This document shows, piece by piece, positions 36,935 to 48,600 of a DNA stretch of 64,000 nt; the first letter of the stretch is position 1, and the number at the start of each line of letters is the position of its first letter. Source of the stretch: Lepturacanthus savala (lineage: Eukaryota; Chordata; Actinopteri; Scombriformes; Trichiuridae). The notes under the pieces were generated by a model, which saw only the letters and a program-made list of their open reading frames with translations, was not told the DNA's origin and searched no databases. The stretch lies in assembly GCA_030544235.1 (NCBI GenBank), contig CM060467.1, positions 1,050,001 through 1,114,000 on the forward strand, read 5' to 3'. A program made the position numbers and the translations under genes.

Positions 36935-38562
36935 TAAACATCTAAACATGCACTAAAGTTACCTTTTAAACGTCTAAAGCACTGTATTAAATATCTAAAC
37001 ATGCATTATAGTGTCCTTTTCAATGTCTAAACATGCACTAAAGTGCCCTTTCTAAATGTCTAAACATTTTAAATATCTGAAGTGCAGTAAAGTGCCTGTT
37101 TGAGTGTCTAAATGTGCACTAAAGTGCCTATTTTAATGCTTAAACATGCACTAAAATGAGCTTTCTAAATGTCTAAACATTTCAAATATGTGTGCATTAA
37201 AGTGCCCCTTTTAAAGTTCTAAACATGCATGAAATTGCTCTTTTAAAATGTCTAAACGTGAACTTTCGTGCCCCTTTTTAAATGTATAAACATGCTAAAA
37301 TGCCCTTTTTGTACTGCTAACATGTACTAAGGTACGCTTTTAAATGTCTAAACGTGCACACTAAAATGGCCTTTCTAAATATCTAAACATTTCAAATATC
37401 TGCAGTGCAGTAAAGTGCCCTTTTAAATTCCTAAATGCAGTAAAATGCCCTCTTGAGTGTCTAAACTGCAGTAACGTGCCCTTTTTAAAATGTATAAACA
37501 TGCACTAAAATACCCTTTTTAAATGTTGATGTACATTAAAGTGCCCTTTTGACTGTTAACATATGCACTAAAGTTTTTAAAGCCCATTTTTAAAGCCTAA
37601 ACCTGCACTAAATGTCTAAACATTTCAAATGTGTCCACTAAAGTTCCCCTTTTAAATGTCTAAACATGCATGAAAATACTCTTTTAAAATGTCTAAACGT
37701 GAACTTTAGTGCCCTTTTTAAAAGTATGAACATTCACTAAAATGCCCTTTTTTAAACATGTACTATGGTACATTTTTTATGTCTCGACGTGCACTAAAAT
37801 GACCTTCTTAAACATTTAAACATGCACTAAAGTGCCCTTTCTAAATGTCTAAACATTTCAAATATCTAAAGCACACTAAAGTGCTCCTTTTTAACGTTCT
37901 AAACATGCACTAAAATGCCCCTTTTAAAAATCGCTCTTTTTAAAATGTTTAAATGAGAACTCTAGTGCCCTTTTTACATGTATAAATATGCACTAAAATG
38001 CCCTTTTTACATGTATAAATATGCACTAAAATGCCCTTTTTACATGTATAAATATGCACTAAAATGCCCTTTTTACATGTATAAATATGCACTAAAATGC
38101 CCTTTTTACATGTATAAATATGCACTAAAATGCCCTTTTTACATGTATAAACATGCACTAAAATGCCCTTTTTACATGTATAAATATGCACTAAAATGCC
38201 CTTTTTACATGTATAAACATGCACTAAAATGCCCTTTTTACATGTATAAATATGCACTAAAATGCCCTTTTTACATGTATAAATATGCACTAAAATGCCC
38301 TTTTTACATGTTTAAATATGCACTAAAATGCCCTTTTTACATGTATAAACATGCACTAAAATGCCCTTTTTTAAACATGTACTAAGGGACCCTTTTTAAA
38401 TATGTTGATGTGCATTAAAGTCCCTATTAAACATCTAAACCTGCACTAACGTGCCCCTTTTAAAAACCTAAATGTGCATTAAAGTGTCCTTTCAAATGCC
38501 TACATATGCATTAATAAAGTGCTCTTTTAAACATCTAAACCTGCACTAAAGTGCCCTTTTGG
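36935..38562. repeat. Minisatellite array, same class, with a homogenised 33-bp core
   Basis: Degenerate flanking units of CTAAA.ATGCACTAAAGTGCCC surround about 12 nearly perfect 33-bp units at 37975-38370 (ACATGTATAAATATGCACTA, AAATGCCCTTTTT). Because 33 is a multiple of three, the core is open on both strands, but this is a repeat property and not a gene. Confidence 0.95.
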
Positions 38563-39655
38563 GTGGTGAAAACACACTCACCAAGAAATGCTGTGAAACA
38601 TCACTATTTATTTTATTCTGGACTTTTTCTGTTTTACTTCATATATTTTGAGCCAAATCTTTGTCTTCTAGAACCAGTTTAATAGAAACACAGGAAAGTT
38701 TCTGTGTTAAATCTACACAATTCTAATCATGGATCCAGTTTGTCCAGTTTCATATATATAACAGATAAAACCCTGCAGGTTCCTTTATTTTCCTCTGATA
38801 ATCTCTGTAACAACCAGACAGTGAAGCTCTGACGTTTCTCCTCTTCAGATATTTGTGAATCCTTGACGTGGTTCAGCAAAACGCTTTCGTGCTTCAACCT
38901 GTGTTCAGGCTGTGATTTAGTGAGTTTGCTGCGATAAACATCCCTCCGGCTGCCGCCTTCTTCCTCCTGCTCCTCCTCCTCCTCCTCCTCCTCCTCCTCC
39001 TGCTCCTCCTCCTCCTGCTCCTCCTCCTCCTCCTGAAGGGAGGCGTCGTGGCATAGATGGAACCAGCAGAGTCTCCAGACCTCCAGCTGGGTTCCAGCCC
39101 CCTTTTGCTTTTATTCCTGCCTAATTGGTCAGAAACAACATGCAGGCTAACGAGTGGACGAGTGTCGTCATCTTCTTCTATTCTCTCCTTTTCTTTTCCT
39201 CTCAGTCCTGCTTGGTTTTATATTTTATCGTTTATTTAGACTCTTGTTGTTGTTGTGACACAGTTTCAACCTATTTTCAACATGGCTGAATAACGCTGTC
39301 CTGCCCTTTGACCTTTAACATTGAGGCGAATGGAGCTGCCTTTGTTGTATTTTCAATAGGTTCATATGCAATTAATCAATTAATCAATTAACCCATTTAA
39401 GGCCAGGTTTTTATAGTTGATGTTTGCACAAATATTCTAGAGTTGATTGATTAAATATTATGATTATATATTCATGTCAGGGTTGAAAATCATAATAATC
39501 TGAATAAAATGACTTTATATATGAGAGAAAACACATTTGTTGTCTACTAGTGTAATATTTAGGTTTTTTTAAGTATAAAATGAATCATAGACTTAAGACT
39601 CAAAGGCTTCAATGGGTCAAAAAACAACAATTTTGATTAAATTAATTCATATATT
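38563..39655. other. Intronic DNA with CTC/CTG tract, no gene recognised
   Basis: A CTC/CTG triplet tract lies at about 38961-39034, similar to the one at 30.7 kb. The rest is AT-rich without recognised elements. Confidence 0.5.
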
Positions 39656-40100
39656 TTAGTCGTTTTCAAGGTAAAAAGTCCAAATTCTCTGATTATTTCC
39701 TGCAAAAAGCAGCTGAGGTCATTTATTTATCTAGTTTGATGTTTTTATCATTCAGATTTTACTGTTTTTGTTTTATTTTTTTATTCCACTACAGTCTAGG
39801 GCTGAGATAAAAAGAAAAAAATGTAGGATCTAGAACGGAACCTTGAGGAACCCCACATTTGATTTGACATCTATTTTAATAATCGTTTAATGGATTTGAG
39901 TCATTTATTAAGAAGAAAATATCCAAATTCTCTGGTTCCAGTTTCTCTTCTCTGATTATTTCCTGTTTTTTTTAGTCTCTATAATAATAAACTGATGATC
40001 TTTGGACAAAAAAAGACATTTTAGTCTGAATCTTCAGCTCCGATCGATGATTTTTCACCATTTTCTGAACCAACCAACTAATCGATTCAACACTAGATCG
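39656..40100. repeat. ATTAATCG-family copy with RT-like fragment
   Basis: Contains AGGATCTAGAACGGAACC, TTGAGGAACCCCACATTTG (about 39824-39874), ATTCTCTGGTTCCAG and AATAATAAACTGATGATC. Confidence 0.85.
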
Positions 40101-40179
40101 ATCGAGTATTAAATCTGCGTCTCTTCTCATCATTCCAGCCGTTTTCCTGGTCAACACTCTGCCGTCTAACACTCTCCGT

Positions 40180-40560
40180 GTGTTGGGGATGTGACTCCCC
40201 AGCGATTTTCCCCTTCATCAGTGGGCAAATAGCCATTAATTAGCTGGATGCTTGCAGACCGTTTTAGCAGAGCTGGGTGTATTTGTTCATTATTATCACA
40301 ATTAAGTCCCTAATCAAATGGCAGCGATGGTTCTCGCTGCTCATTAGAGAGCCGTATAGATTTCTCCCGTTTCCTTCAAGGTTGGCTGATGGCTTACGGA
40401 GATAATTGTGATTTGCATTCGTCCGCAGACGCGTCGGAATAACAAATAAACTCCAACGATCGTTTGTGAGCGTGAGGACGAGCTATTTGCTGATCGTTAA
40501 TTGGATAAAAAGTGTAGATAACGGGCTCTGGAGCATGTTTCTGAAGGGCTGAAATAACAC
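40180..40560. promoter_or_regulatory. Candidate conserved enhancer, homeodomain and octamer words
   Basis: A non-repetitive block with GCCATTAATTAGCTGGATGC, TTATCACAATTAAGTCCC, CTAATCAAATGG and GATAATTGTGATTTGCATTC. It includes TAATTA and ATTTGCAT (octamer) sites in dense packing. No frame or splice pattern suggests coding. Of the intronic islands it looks most enhancer-like. Confidence 0.35.
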
Positions 40561-40779
40561 TGGACAGAGATGATTGAATATGGAAAAGATGGGGACAGGA
40601 AATAAAATAAACCATCGAATCTCCGGGGTAATATTCACTGAAATGAAATGGGAATCATTTGCTGTCAGTGTGTGTTTTAAAATGCTATTGACAGAGATAA
40701 TTTTCTTTTTAAAGGGTGATGTTAAAAGGGTGTCTAGTTGTAGATTTAAGGGAAGACTGAATCAGGCAGGGATGAATCA

Positions 40780-41304
40780 CACATTTTGGTTTCTAGAGGG
40801 CACTTTAGCACACGTTTTGGCTCCTAAAAGGGGACTTAAGTACTTGTTTTGGCTCTTAGAGGGCACTTTAGCACACGTTTTAGTTCCTAGAGGGCACTTT
40901 AGCACGTTTTGGCTCCTAGAGGGCACTTTAGTATATGGTTTGTCTCCTAGAGGGCACTTTAGTACTTGTTTTGGCTCATAAAGGGCACTTTATCACATGC
41001 TTTGGCTCCTAGAGGGCACTTTAGTACTTGTATTGGCTCCTAGAGGGCACTTTAGCACACGTTTTAGCTCCTAGAGGGCACTTAAGTATATGTTTTGGCT
41101 CCTAGAGGGCACTTTAGAACATGCTGTGGATCCTAGAGGGCACTTTAACATGAGTGTTGACTCCTAGAGGGCACTTTAACACATGCTGTGGCTCCTAGAG
41201 GGCACTTTAGAACATGCTGTGGATCCTAGAGGGCACTTTAGTATATGTTTTATCTCCTAGAGGGCACTTTAGAACATGCTGTGGCTCCTAGAGGGCACTT
41301 TAGG
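40780..41304. repeat. 31-bp minisatellite array B, forward orientation
   Basis: About 16 units with TTTTGGCTCCTAGAGGGCAC and TTTAGCACA. Most carry the CTAGAGGGCACT core. The array starts inside an open frame that has no other support. Confidence 0.95.
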
Positions 41305-42317
41305 GAGATGTTGACTCTTCCGCATCACAAAAACTCCTCTTTCAGAAAGTAGAATCATTACCAGGTTATAAATATTCTTTGTTGTCAATAATCCTGCGAT
41401 TAAATCCGTCGTGTGCTTTTATTTTTTTATTTTCAGCCTTTTATTTATTCAGTCTCTTCTCTTTGTCTCTGGTTCAGATAACGGGTTGAATAGGATGAGT
41501 CTAACAACAGGAAATGGGTGTAACTCCGGCCACTTTCAGAAGATAATGCCTTTTTTTTCCAGTCACCATGTGTTGTTTCAGTTAAACAGTCACTGTTATT
41601 TTCACTTTCCTTTAAATGAACAATCCACGTTTAATAAGAACCTCCTAATTAATTATTATTATTCAGTTTTAAAGGCATCTACTGGCACTGAATGAATGAA
41701 TGTGAATGGACTGGATGAGGTTTTAACATGTTATATATATTTATTGTGAGTTTTTGCAGCATTCTTTACTAAGACCAGCAAGTGAATTTAGTTGCATCTC
41801 CTGTGCAATTAATATAAATGCTTTTATAATAAAATATGCTTTTAAACTGTTAAGTTTTTGGTGTTCTCACCTTGCCAAACATTATTTATATTATATTATA
41901 AGAGAATTACAGTCAAATAAGCCTGAAATACAGATCTGGGTGATTGTTGCCAGTTATTAACAGTAGATTTTTAAGGTTTTACTCCTCAGTCATTATTAAA
42001 TAATAAAGACTTTAGCTGCTTAAGTGTATTACAGACACCTTAAGGAGATTAATTGGAATGAGACAGTTATGCATGTTAGAATTAAAGGTTGCATAAAAAT
42101 ATCTAAAGGCTGAAGTCATGATGAAGCCGGTTATGCGAAGCAAAATAAGCAAATATTTGCCAAAGAAAAACATGGAAAGTAGCTGCAGGAACCTGTTTGT
42201 TCAGGAATGAAAACATGGATGTTTCCCTTCAGATCTGACATTTTATCAGTTTTAGTTAGGAAAGCTTCTCGTTGTAGGTTTAAGGGTTTGTTATAAAAAA
42301 CATGATTACACTCGTCT
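41305..42317. other. Intronic spacer, no gene recognised
   Basis: AT-rich single-copy-looking sequence between two forward 31-bp arrays. Short frames have no recognisable product. Confidence 0.5.
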
Positions 42318-43515
42318 TTTCACTCCTAGAGGACACTTTAGCATGAGTTTTATGTTTGTAAAGGACACTTTAATGGACGTTTTGTTTGGGGGGCACTTTA
42401 GCACATGTTTTGGCTCCTAGAGGACACTTTAGCATGAGTTTTGGCTCCTAGAGGGCACTTTAGCACATGTTTTGGCTCCTAGAGGGCACTTTAGCATGAG
42501 TTTTGGCTCCTAGAGGGCACTTTAGCACATGTTTTGGCTCCTAGAGGGCACTTTAGCATGAGTTTTAGCTCCTAGAGGGCACTTTAGCATGAGTTTTGGC
42601 TCCTAGAGGGCACTTTAACACATGCTTTGGCTCCTAGAGGGCACTTTAGCACATGTTTTGGCTCCTAGAAGGCACTTTAACGTGAGTGTTGACTCCTAGA
42701 GGGCACTTTAGCACATGTTTTTGCTCCTAGAGGGCACTTTAACGTGAGTGTTGACTCCTAGAGGGCACTTTAGCACATGTTTTGGCTCCTAGAGGGCACT
42801 TTAGCACATGTTTTGGCTCCTAGAGGGCACTTTAGCACATGTTTTGGCTCCTAGAAGGCACTTTAACGTGAGTGTTGACTCCTAGAGGGCACTTTAGCAC
42901 ATGTTTTTGCTCCTAGAGGGCACTTTAACGTGAGTGTTGACTCCTAGGGGGCACTTTAGCACATGTGTGGGCTCTTAGAGGGCACTTTAGCACATTTTTT
43001 TAGTTCTTAGAGGGCACTTTAACGTGAGTGTTGACTCCTAGGGGGCACTTTAGCACATGTGTGAGCTCCTAGAGGGCACTTTAGCATGAGTTTTGACTCC
43101 TAGAGGGCACTTTAGCACACGTTTTGACTTCTAGAGGGCACCTAAACACATGTTTTGGCTTCTAGAGGGCACTTTAGCACATGTTTTTGCTCCTAGAGGG
43201 CGCTTTAACATGAGTTTTGCCTCCTAGAGGGCACTTTAGCACATGTGTGGGCTCCTAGAGGGCACTTTAGCACATGTGTGGGCTCCTAGAGGGCACTTTA
43301 GCACATGTGTGGGCTCCTAGAGGGCACTTTAGCACATTTTTTTAGCTCCTAGAGGGCACTTTAGCACACGTGTGGGCTCCTAGAGGGCACTTTAGCATAT
43401 TTTTTTAGCTCCTAGAGGGCACTTTAACGTGAGTGTTGGCTCCTAGAGGACATTTTAGCACACGTTTTGGCTCCTAAAGGGCACTTTAGCACATGCTTTA
43501 GCTCCTACTTTAGCA
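42318..43515. repeat. 31-bp minisatellite array C, forward orientation, most homogeneous
   Basis: About 38 units, the largest and most uniform of the family, with GGCTCCTAGAGGGCACTTTA and GCACATGTTTT. Variants GCATGAGTTTT, ACGTGAGTGTTGA and GCACATGTGTGG recur in alternating blocks, a higher-order pattern expected from segmental duplication inside the array. Confidence 0.97.
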
Positions 43516-43659
43516 TGAGTTAGCATTAGACAAACATTCTTATTCTAGTGAATGGGAATGTGTCAGAACTTTTCACGATACTCTAATTATTTGAGATGCA
43601 TCTCTCTGTGTGATTGTGTATATATTTAATCAGAAACTCAGATTTTAAACTTTAAACTG

Positions 43660-44420
43660 TACAAACAGTTAAACGGAGTCAGAAATCTGATGAAACGGGT
43701 CCAGTGATGCAACAAACCATGCATGGAGCCTGTAGAATGAAGGTTGCTGTTGTTTTCTGAGTAAAATGAGACGGATGGTTCCAATTAATTCTGCAGTGAC
43801 CATTAGCTGAAGAGCCGAGCGCAGCAGAATCAACCAGCAGGAGGCTGGAGAACAGTGTGTGTGTGTGTGTGTGTGTGTGTCCATGTGTTTAATGCAAATA
43901 GCCATGTGAAGGCAGAGGAAACAGGCTGTCAAGATATAAAAGGTCCTCAGGGCATTTTCCCAGAAAGACATTTCTCCATAAAAATGCATAAAACACAGTC
44001 GTCTCCTGTTTAGTCGTCAGATTATTCAGCGTCGCTGCCTCTTTTCTCACAAGTGGCTCTTTCTTCTTCTAAAAAATAAAAAGAGGAATAGAGATGTGCT
44101 AAAAATATGCAGCAGTTATTTGTCTTAAACGGAGATTGTGGTTGTTTTTTCTTATAATTTGTTCTACCTCGCGGCTCCTGTTCAGCGTTTGTCAGCAGCT
44201 TTTTTCTTGTTAAAAGTAAAAGCTTTTTTTTTTTTTCACTAATTAAACCTGGCTGGCCTCCTCTGTGACCGGTTTTATGTATTCGGTGGAAGCGTAATGA
44301 ATTCACAGCTCACATCTGTGATGTGATGTAATTATTGCAGAGAGTTTCCTGTTTGACCCTCAGGTTCCTGCAGCCGTTTAATCCGGATCGAACGTTTTCT
44401 GGCGTCTGACGAGAAAATAT
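43660..44420. promoter_or_regulatory. Candidate conserved non-coding island
   Basis: Non-repetitive flanks around a GT run (43857-43880) include GTTTAATGCAAATAGCCATG (octamer ATGCAAAT), TTCCAATTAATTCTGCAG and TGACCATTAGCTGAAGAG. No coding support. Confidence 0.3.
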
Positions 44421-44599
44421 TAAAAATCCATGTGAAATTACATTAAAAGGATCAATGCACTGAATAAATAAGAGCAGGTGTGAAAAGCTGCATTTTTATA
44501 TAGCTAGCTGCTAGCTACTTAGCATTAGCAACATGGTGAATAAAAGGTCAGAAAATAAAGATGGCCGCTCTTGACCTTGAGGAGGAAAACACTAAATTA

Positions 44600-45010
44600 T
44601 GAGAGGAAATTTATTTTATTCAACAAATTTCTTTTTTATTTATTTTTTTTGTTACCAATACCCAGTGTATGAGATAATACGGACATATAATAATACAAAT
44701 GTAAAAGAAAATAAATAATAAAAATAAAAAAAATATCCATGGAAATGGAAAATGGAAAATTTTGGAAAATCTGACATGGACAAATTTTTGACCAATTTTT
44801 TTTATTTTATTTTATTTTTCAACACCCAGTGTATAAATATACTAACAATAACAAAAAATTAAATTAAATATTTTAATTTAAATAAATATTTTTTTAAAAA
44901 TAATACAAATAAATAAAAATATATTAATTAATAAAAAATAGAAAATAAATGGTAAAAAAGTCGTGACGAGCAAAAACGTGAGTATAAATAAAAATAAAAA
45001 TAGTTCCAAA
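44600..45010. repeat. A/T-rich low-complexity DNA with a duplicated phrase
   Basis: AAATAAATAAAAATA-type sequence. ACCCAGTGTAT occurs twice (about 44661 and 44825) in similar context, suggesting two fragments of one old element. Confidence 0.6.
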
Positions 45011-45829
45011 TGACCTGAATGACAATATTCACGCATACTCACATTGAACATGTTTGACTTTAACATTCAGTCACTAATTAACTAATTAATGAATTCTCCA
45101 TATATCTGAGTCTCGTGTCCTTTATATGAACTTCCATGGTTTTAACTCTGTTTCCTGGCGTCAGGATTAATCTCTGCATAACTGCTAAACTGCATCACAG
45201 GTTTCATTCTGTGACTAAAGCGAGAAACACAAGAAACAAGTGTCTGGTTTCTGGAGGCAACAAAAGAAGAATACATCGAATTACAGGCAGGTTTCAACAC
45301 GACGGTTTGACCCCGGTGCTCTTCAGGAGAATGATGAAAAGCTGTGAAATATTTCACGTTTTATCCTTCTTGGAGCTTTTTACTCTGCAGAGTCGACCGG
45401 TTTCTGTTTTCTTTTCCTTCCAGCGGCAAAGTTTGACTCTGAAACAGGAAACGGACTCGTTTTAACAGGAGTGAGTGAATATTCAACGCTAACGAAGCTA
45501 AACGAGCTAACGAAGGAGAAAACGGGCGACACAAACAAAAGGCGTCTTGTCAGGATTCGACCTGACAGAGGAGGAGTTGGCACTTTGACAAACAACTATC
45601 AGGCTGTTTAACCCGTATCACACCCTCCTCCTCTGGGACTATTGTTTTAATTTATTGATTATTTTACCTTTAGACATATCTTTTATTTCTGCAGTAATTC
45701 TTCTTCATACTCACGTTTCGACACCTTTGTGGCAAAAAAAAGTCCTCACAAAAAACAACTGCAATAGAATCATCATAAATCAATGTTTTCCTAATCATTT
45801 AATTAAATGAGCACACACACATACCTGTT
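45011..45829. other. Intronic DNA, no gene recognised
   Basis: Fairly balanced sequence with overlapping short frames on both strands at 45136-45595, none recognised. A small CTAACGAAGCTAAACGAG repeat lies near 45490. Confidence 0.45.
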
Positions 45830-46720
45830 TTTATCACGTTGTGAGGACCTCTGTCTCTGAATAATTTGTGAGGACCACCACATACATCTATATTTTCTTA
45901 ATCATTTAATTAATTAATTAAATAATTTAATTAAATAAGCATGCACACACACACGCATATATTTAAGATGTTGTGAGGACCTCGATCGCAGAGTTCTTTA
46001 GGAGGACCACCACTCACTGTAAATGAACACTAACTTTGTAATCATTTATTTAAATGAACACACACATGCACACCCTTACATGTCTTTATGACATTGTAAG
46101 GACCTCGATCTCTGAGTTGTTTGTGAGGACCACCACTTCCACTGTAGCTGGAAATCATCGTACATCTATATTTTCTTAATAATTTAATTAAGTAAGCGTG
46201 CACACACACACACACATGCATACATACATGCATATTTGTAAGACATTGTTAGGACCTCGATCTCAGACTTCTTTTGGAGGACCACCACTGACTGTAACTG
46301 AAAATCATTATGAATCAGTATTTTTTAATCATTTAATTAAATGAGCGCTCGCACACACACTCATGCACCCCCTTACATGTATTTATCACTTTGTAAGGAC
46401 CTTGATCTCTGAGTTCTTTGTGAGGACCATAATTTTCACTAAAGCTGGAAATCATCATACATCTATATTTTCTTAATCAATTATTAAATGAGCGTGCACA
46501 CACACATTTACACACACACACACTCACGTGCACATACATGACTTCATGACATTGTGAGGACCTCACAAGCTAGAAATCATCATTCATCAATATTTTCTTA
46601 ATCATTTAATTAATAGGCGTGCACACACACACATACATGCATATCTTTAAGATGTTGTGAGGACCTCGATCTCAGACTTCTTTAGGAGGACCACCACTCC
46701 TCCACCATTCCTCATTTGGA
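45830..46720. repeat. Tandem repeat, about 130-150-bp period, six to seven copies
   Basis: Each unit has TTGTGAGGACCTCGATCTC, GAGGACCACCAC, ATCTATATTTTCTTAATCAT and TTAATTAAATGAGCG followed by a short CA run. Copies are well diverged. Confidence 0.9.
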
Positions 46721-46738
46721 CCAACACCAGTTTTTTAA

Positions 46739-46824
46739 TTGAAGTATTTATCGTTGCTGTGACTCGATTCTATTGGCTCTGACGGTTCCATAGAGCTGTC
46801 AATCATCCAAACCGACCAATAGGA
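46739..46824. repeat. 86-bp inverted repeat, left copy (partner 49369-49455)
   Basis: GAAGTATTTATCGTTGCTGT, GACTCGATTCTATTGGCTCT and GTCAATCATCCAAACCGACC occur in order; the partner is the reverse complement with about four differences. Confidence 0.85.
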
Positions 46825-47199
46825 TCGGAATAGGAACACACCTGAACTAAAACATCTGTAAAATCAGTCTGGTTCATCTTATAAGGCTGATATTTGGTGT
46901 AATTATTTATCAGACTTTATTTTACTGCTCTATAGATGAATTCAGCTGCTAACCCATGATTTTCAACCTAAATAGATGTTTTTGTTTTGGGGCGGAGCTC
47001 ATTTTCTCTCATCTTTGCTTCATTCTAGCTGGATGTACTTCAACACTGTACATTTTAATTAGATTCCATCACTGGTACAACTATCTCAACTAAGTCATTT
47101 CTAGAGAGGGAGACTGAAGAATAGACCTGGAGGAAACAGGTTACTAAAAAACCCTTGATTCCGATAAAACCGTGACCTTTGTTTGACCCGGTCGTTGAC

Positions 47200-47745
47200 G
47201 TACACGTGACCCCTGTGTCCCGGTCGGTTTGTAGAGGTCATCCAGGGACTGTGGATGGTTCATCCTCCCTCTCTGAACCTCATATGTTCAGCGGCAGCAT
47301 TAATAATTTATCGTGAGTGTGAAGGAAGGGGGAGTCTCAGCTTTCTGCCTGTCGCCTCCAATCTGCTGCTGCAGCCTTCCAGCCCTGCTGCGTTCCTCCT
47401 CACGCTGCTGTTTTATATGAATTTCACATCGTGCTCGCTCCCTTTTAATCACTTCCTTACACTCTTTCTGTCTGTCCTCTTCCATATCGGTTCTCCCGCT
47501 CCTTTCATCTCCCGGTGTTGTATTGGAAACACTCCGCGGCTGTGGAACTCTACTTTTCCTGTCGGTCCGATTCCCGTCACCCTGCCCAGTGAAACAGACG
47601 GATCCGCTGGCAAACCGAGCTGCCGTCAACATGCAGCGTTAGCGCCGCAGATTAGAGGCCGTGCTGACTCATTCACCGACGTTAGAGTCTGGACACAAAC
47701 CTTCTGTCGCTCAGAACAACGGCAGGTGATGTTACTGAGGCTGTG
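47200..47745. promoter_or_regulatory. Candidate conserved non-coding island
   Basis: Non-repetitive sequence with AGCGGCAGCATTAATAATTT and several pyrimidine-rich stretches. A 163-codon frame spans it but gives no recognisable domain. A GTGAGTGTG donor-like word occurs at about 47312 without a supporting acceptor. Confidence 0.25.
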
Positions 47746-47849
47746 AAAGGATAAAAATACACAACAATGAGGCTGAGTCAGCACTTTAATCAGGAGTTTG
47801 GTTCATTTTAAACGTGGATCAGTGTTTCCAAAAGCTGCAGATTCAACCG

Positions 47850-48600
47850 AAAATGTCTAAAGATCATCAGTTTATTATTATAGAGACTAAAGAAACCAGG
47901 AAATAATCAGAGAAGAGAAGCTGGAACCAGAGAATTTAGATATTTTCTTCCTTAAAAATGACTCAAATGGATTAAATTGATTGTTTGATTATTGAATCGA
48001 ATAGTTTAGTTCATTAAATGGTGTAAAATGTCAGTGATTCAACCTAAAATGTCTTTTTTTGTCCAAAGATCATCAGTTTATTATTATAGAGACTAAAGAA
48101 ACCAGGAAATAATCAGAGAAGAGAAGCTGGAACCAGAGAATTTAGACATTTTCTACTTAAAAATGATCCTAATCCATTAATCGTTTATTAAAATAGTTTG
48201 ATATCAAATCAAATGTGGGGTTCCTCAAGGTTCCGTTCTAGATCCTGTGAAGTTTCAGTCATCAGTTTATTATTATAGAAGAATAAAGAAACCAGGAAAT
48301 AATCAGAGAAGAGAAGCTGGAACCAGAGAATTTGGACATTTTCTACTGAAAAAATGAGTCAAATCGATTAATTGATTCATCTTAATTAGATTATTCGATT
48401 AATCAATTAATTATTTGTTTCATAAAAAGCTGTCAGACTAAAGCAACAAGAAAATAATCAGCTTTGAGGAGCTCAAACCAGAGAATTTGGACATTTTCTT
48501 CTTTAAAATGACTTAAATTAATTTATTGATTAGAGAAAATATTAATTAATTTATTAATCGACTAATCGTTAAAGTCGTTCTTACAAATAGATAATTGAAA
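47850..48600. repeat. Three ATTAATCG-family copies with RT-like fragment
   Basis: Successive partial copies carry AAGATCATCAGTTTATTATT, AGAGAAGAGAAGCTGGAACC and AGAGAATTT. 48214-48249 reads CGVPQGSVLDPV on the + strand, followed directly by the family's own sequence. Confidence 0.88.

Noticed and set aside
37949..38385. Long frames on both strands (11-residue period)
   Set aside because: A property of a 33-bp tandem repeat without stops, embedded in a clearly non-coding minisatellite.
47255..47746. 163-codon frame and opposite 110-codon frame
   Set aside because: No recognisable domain; both strands open, suggesting chance in balanced-composition sequence.
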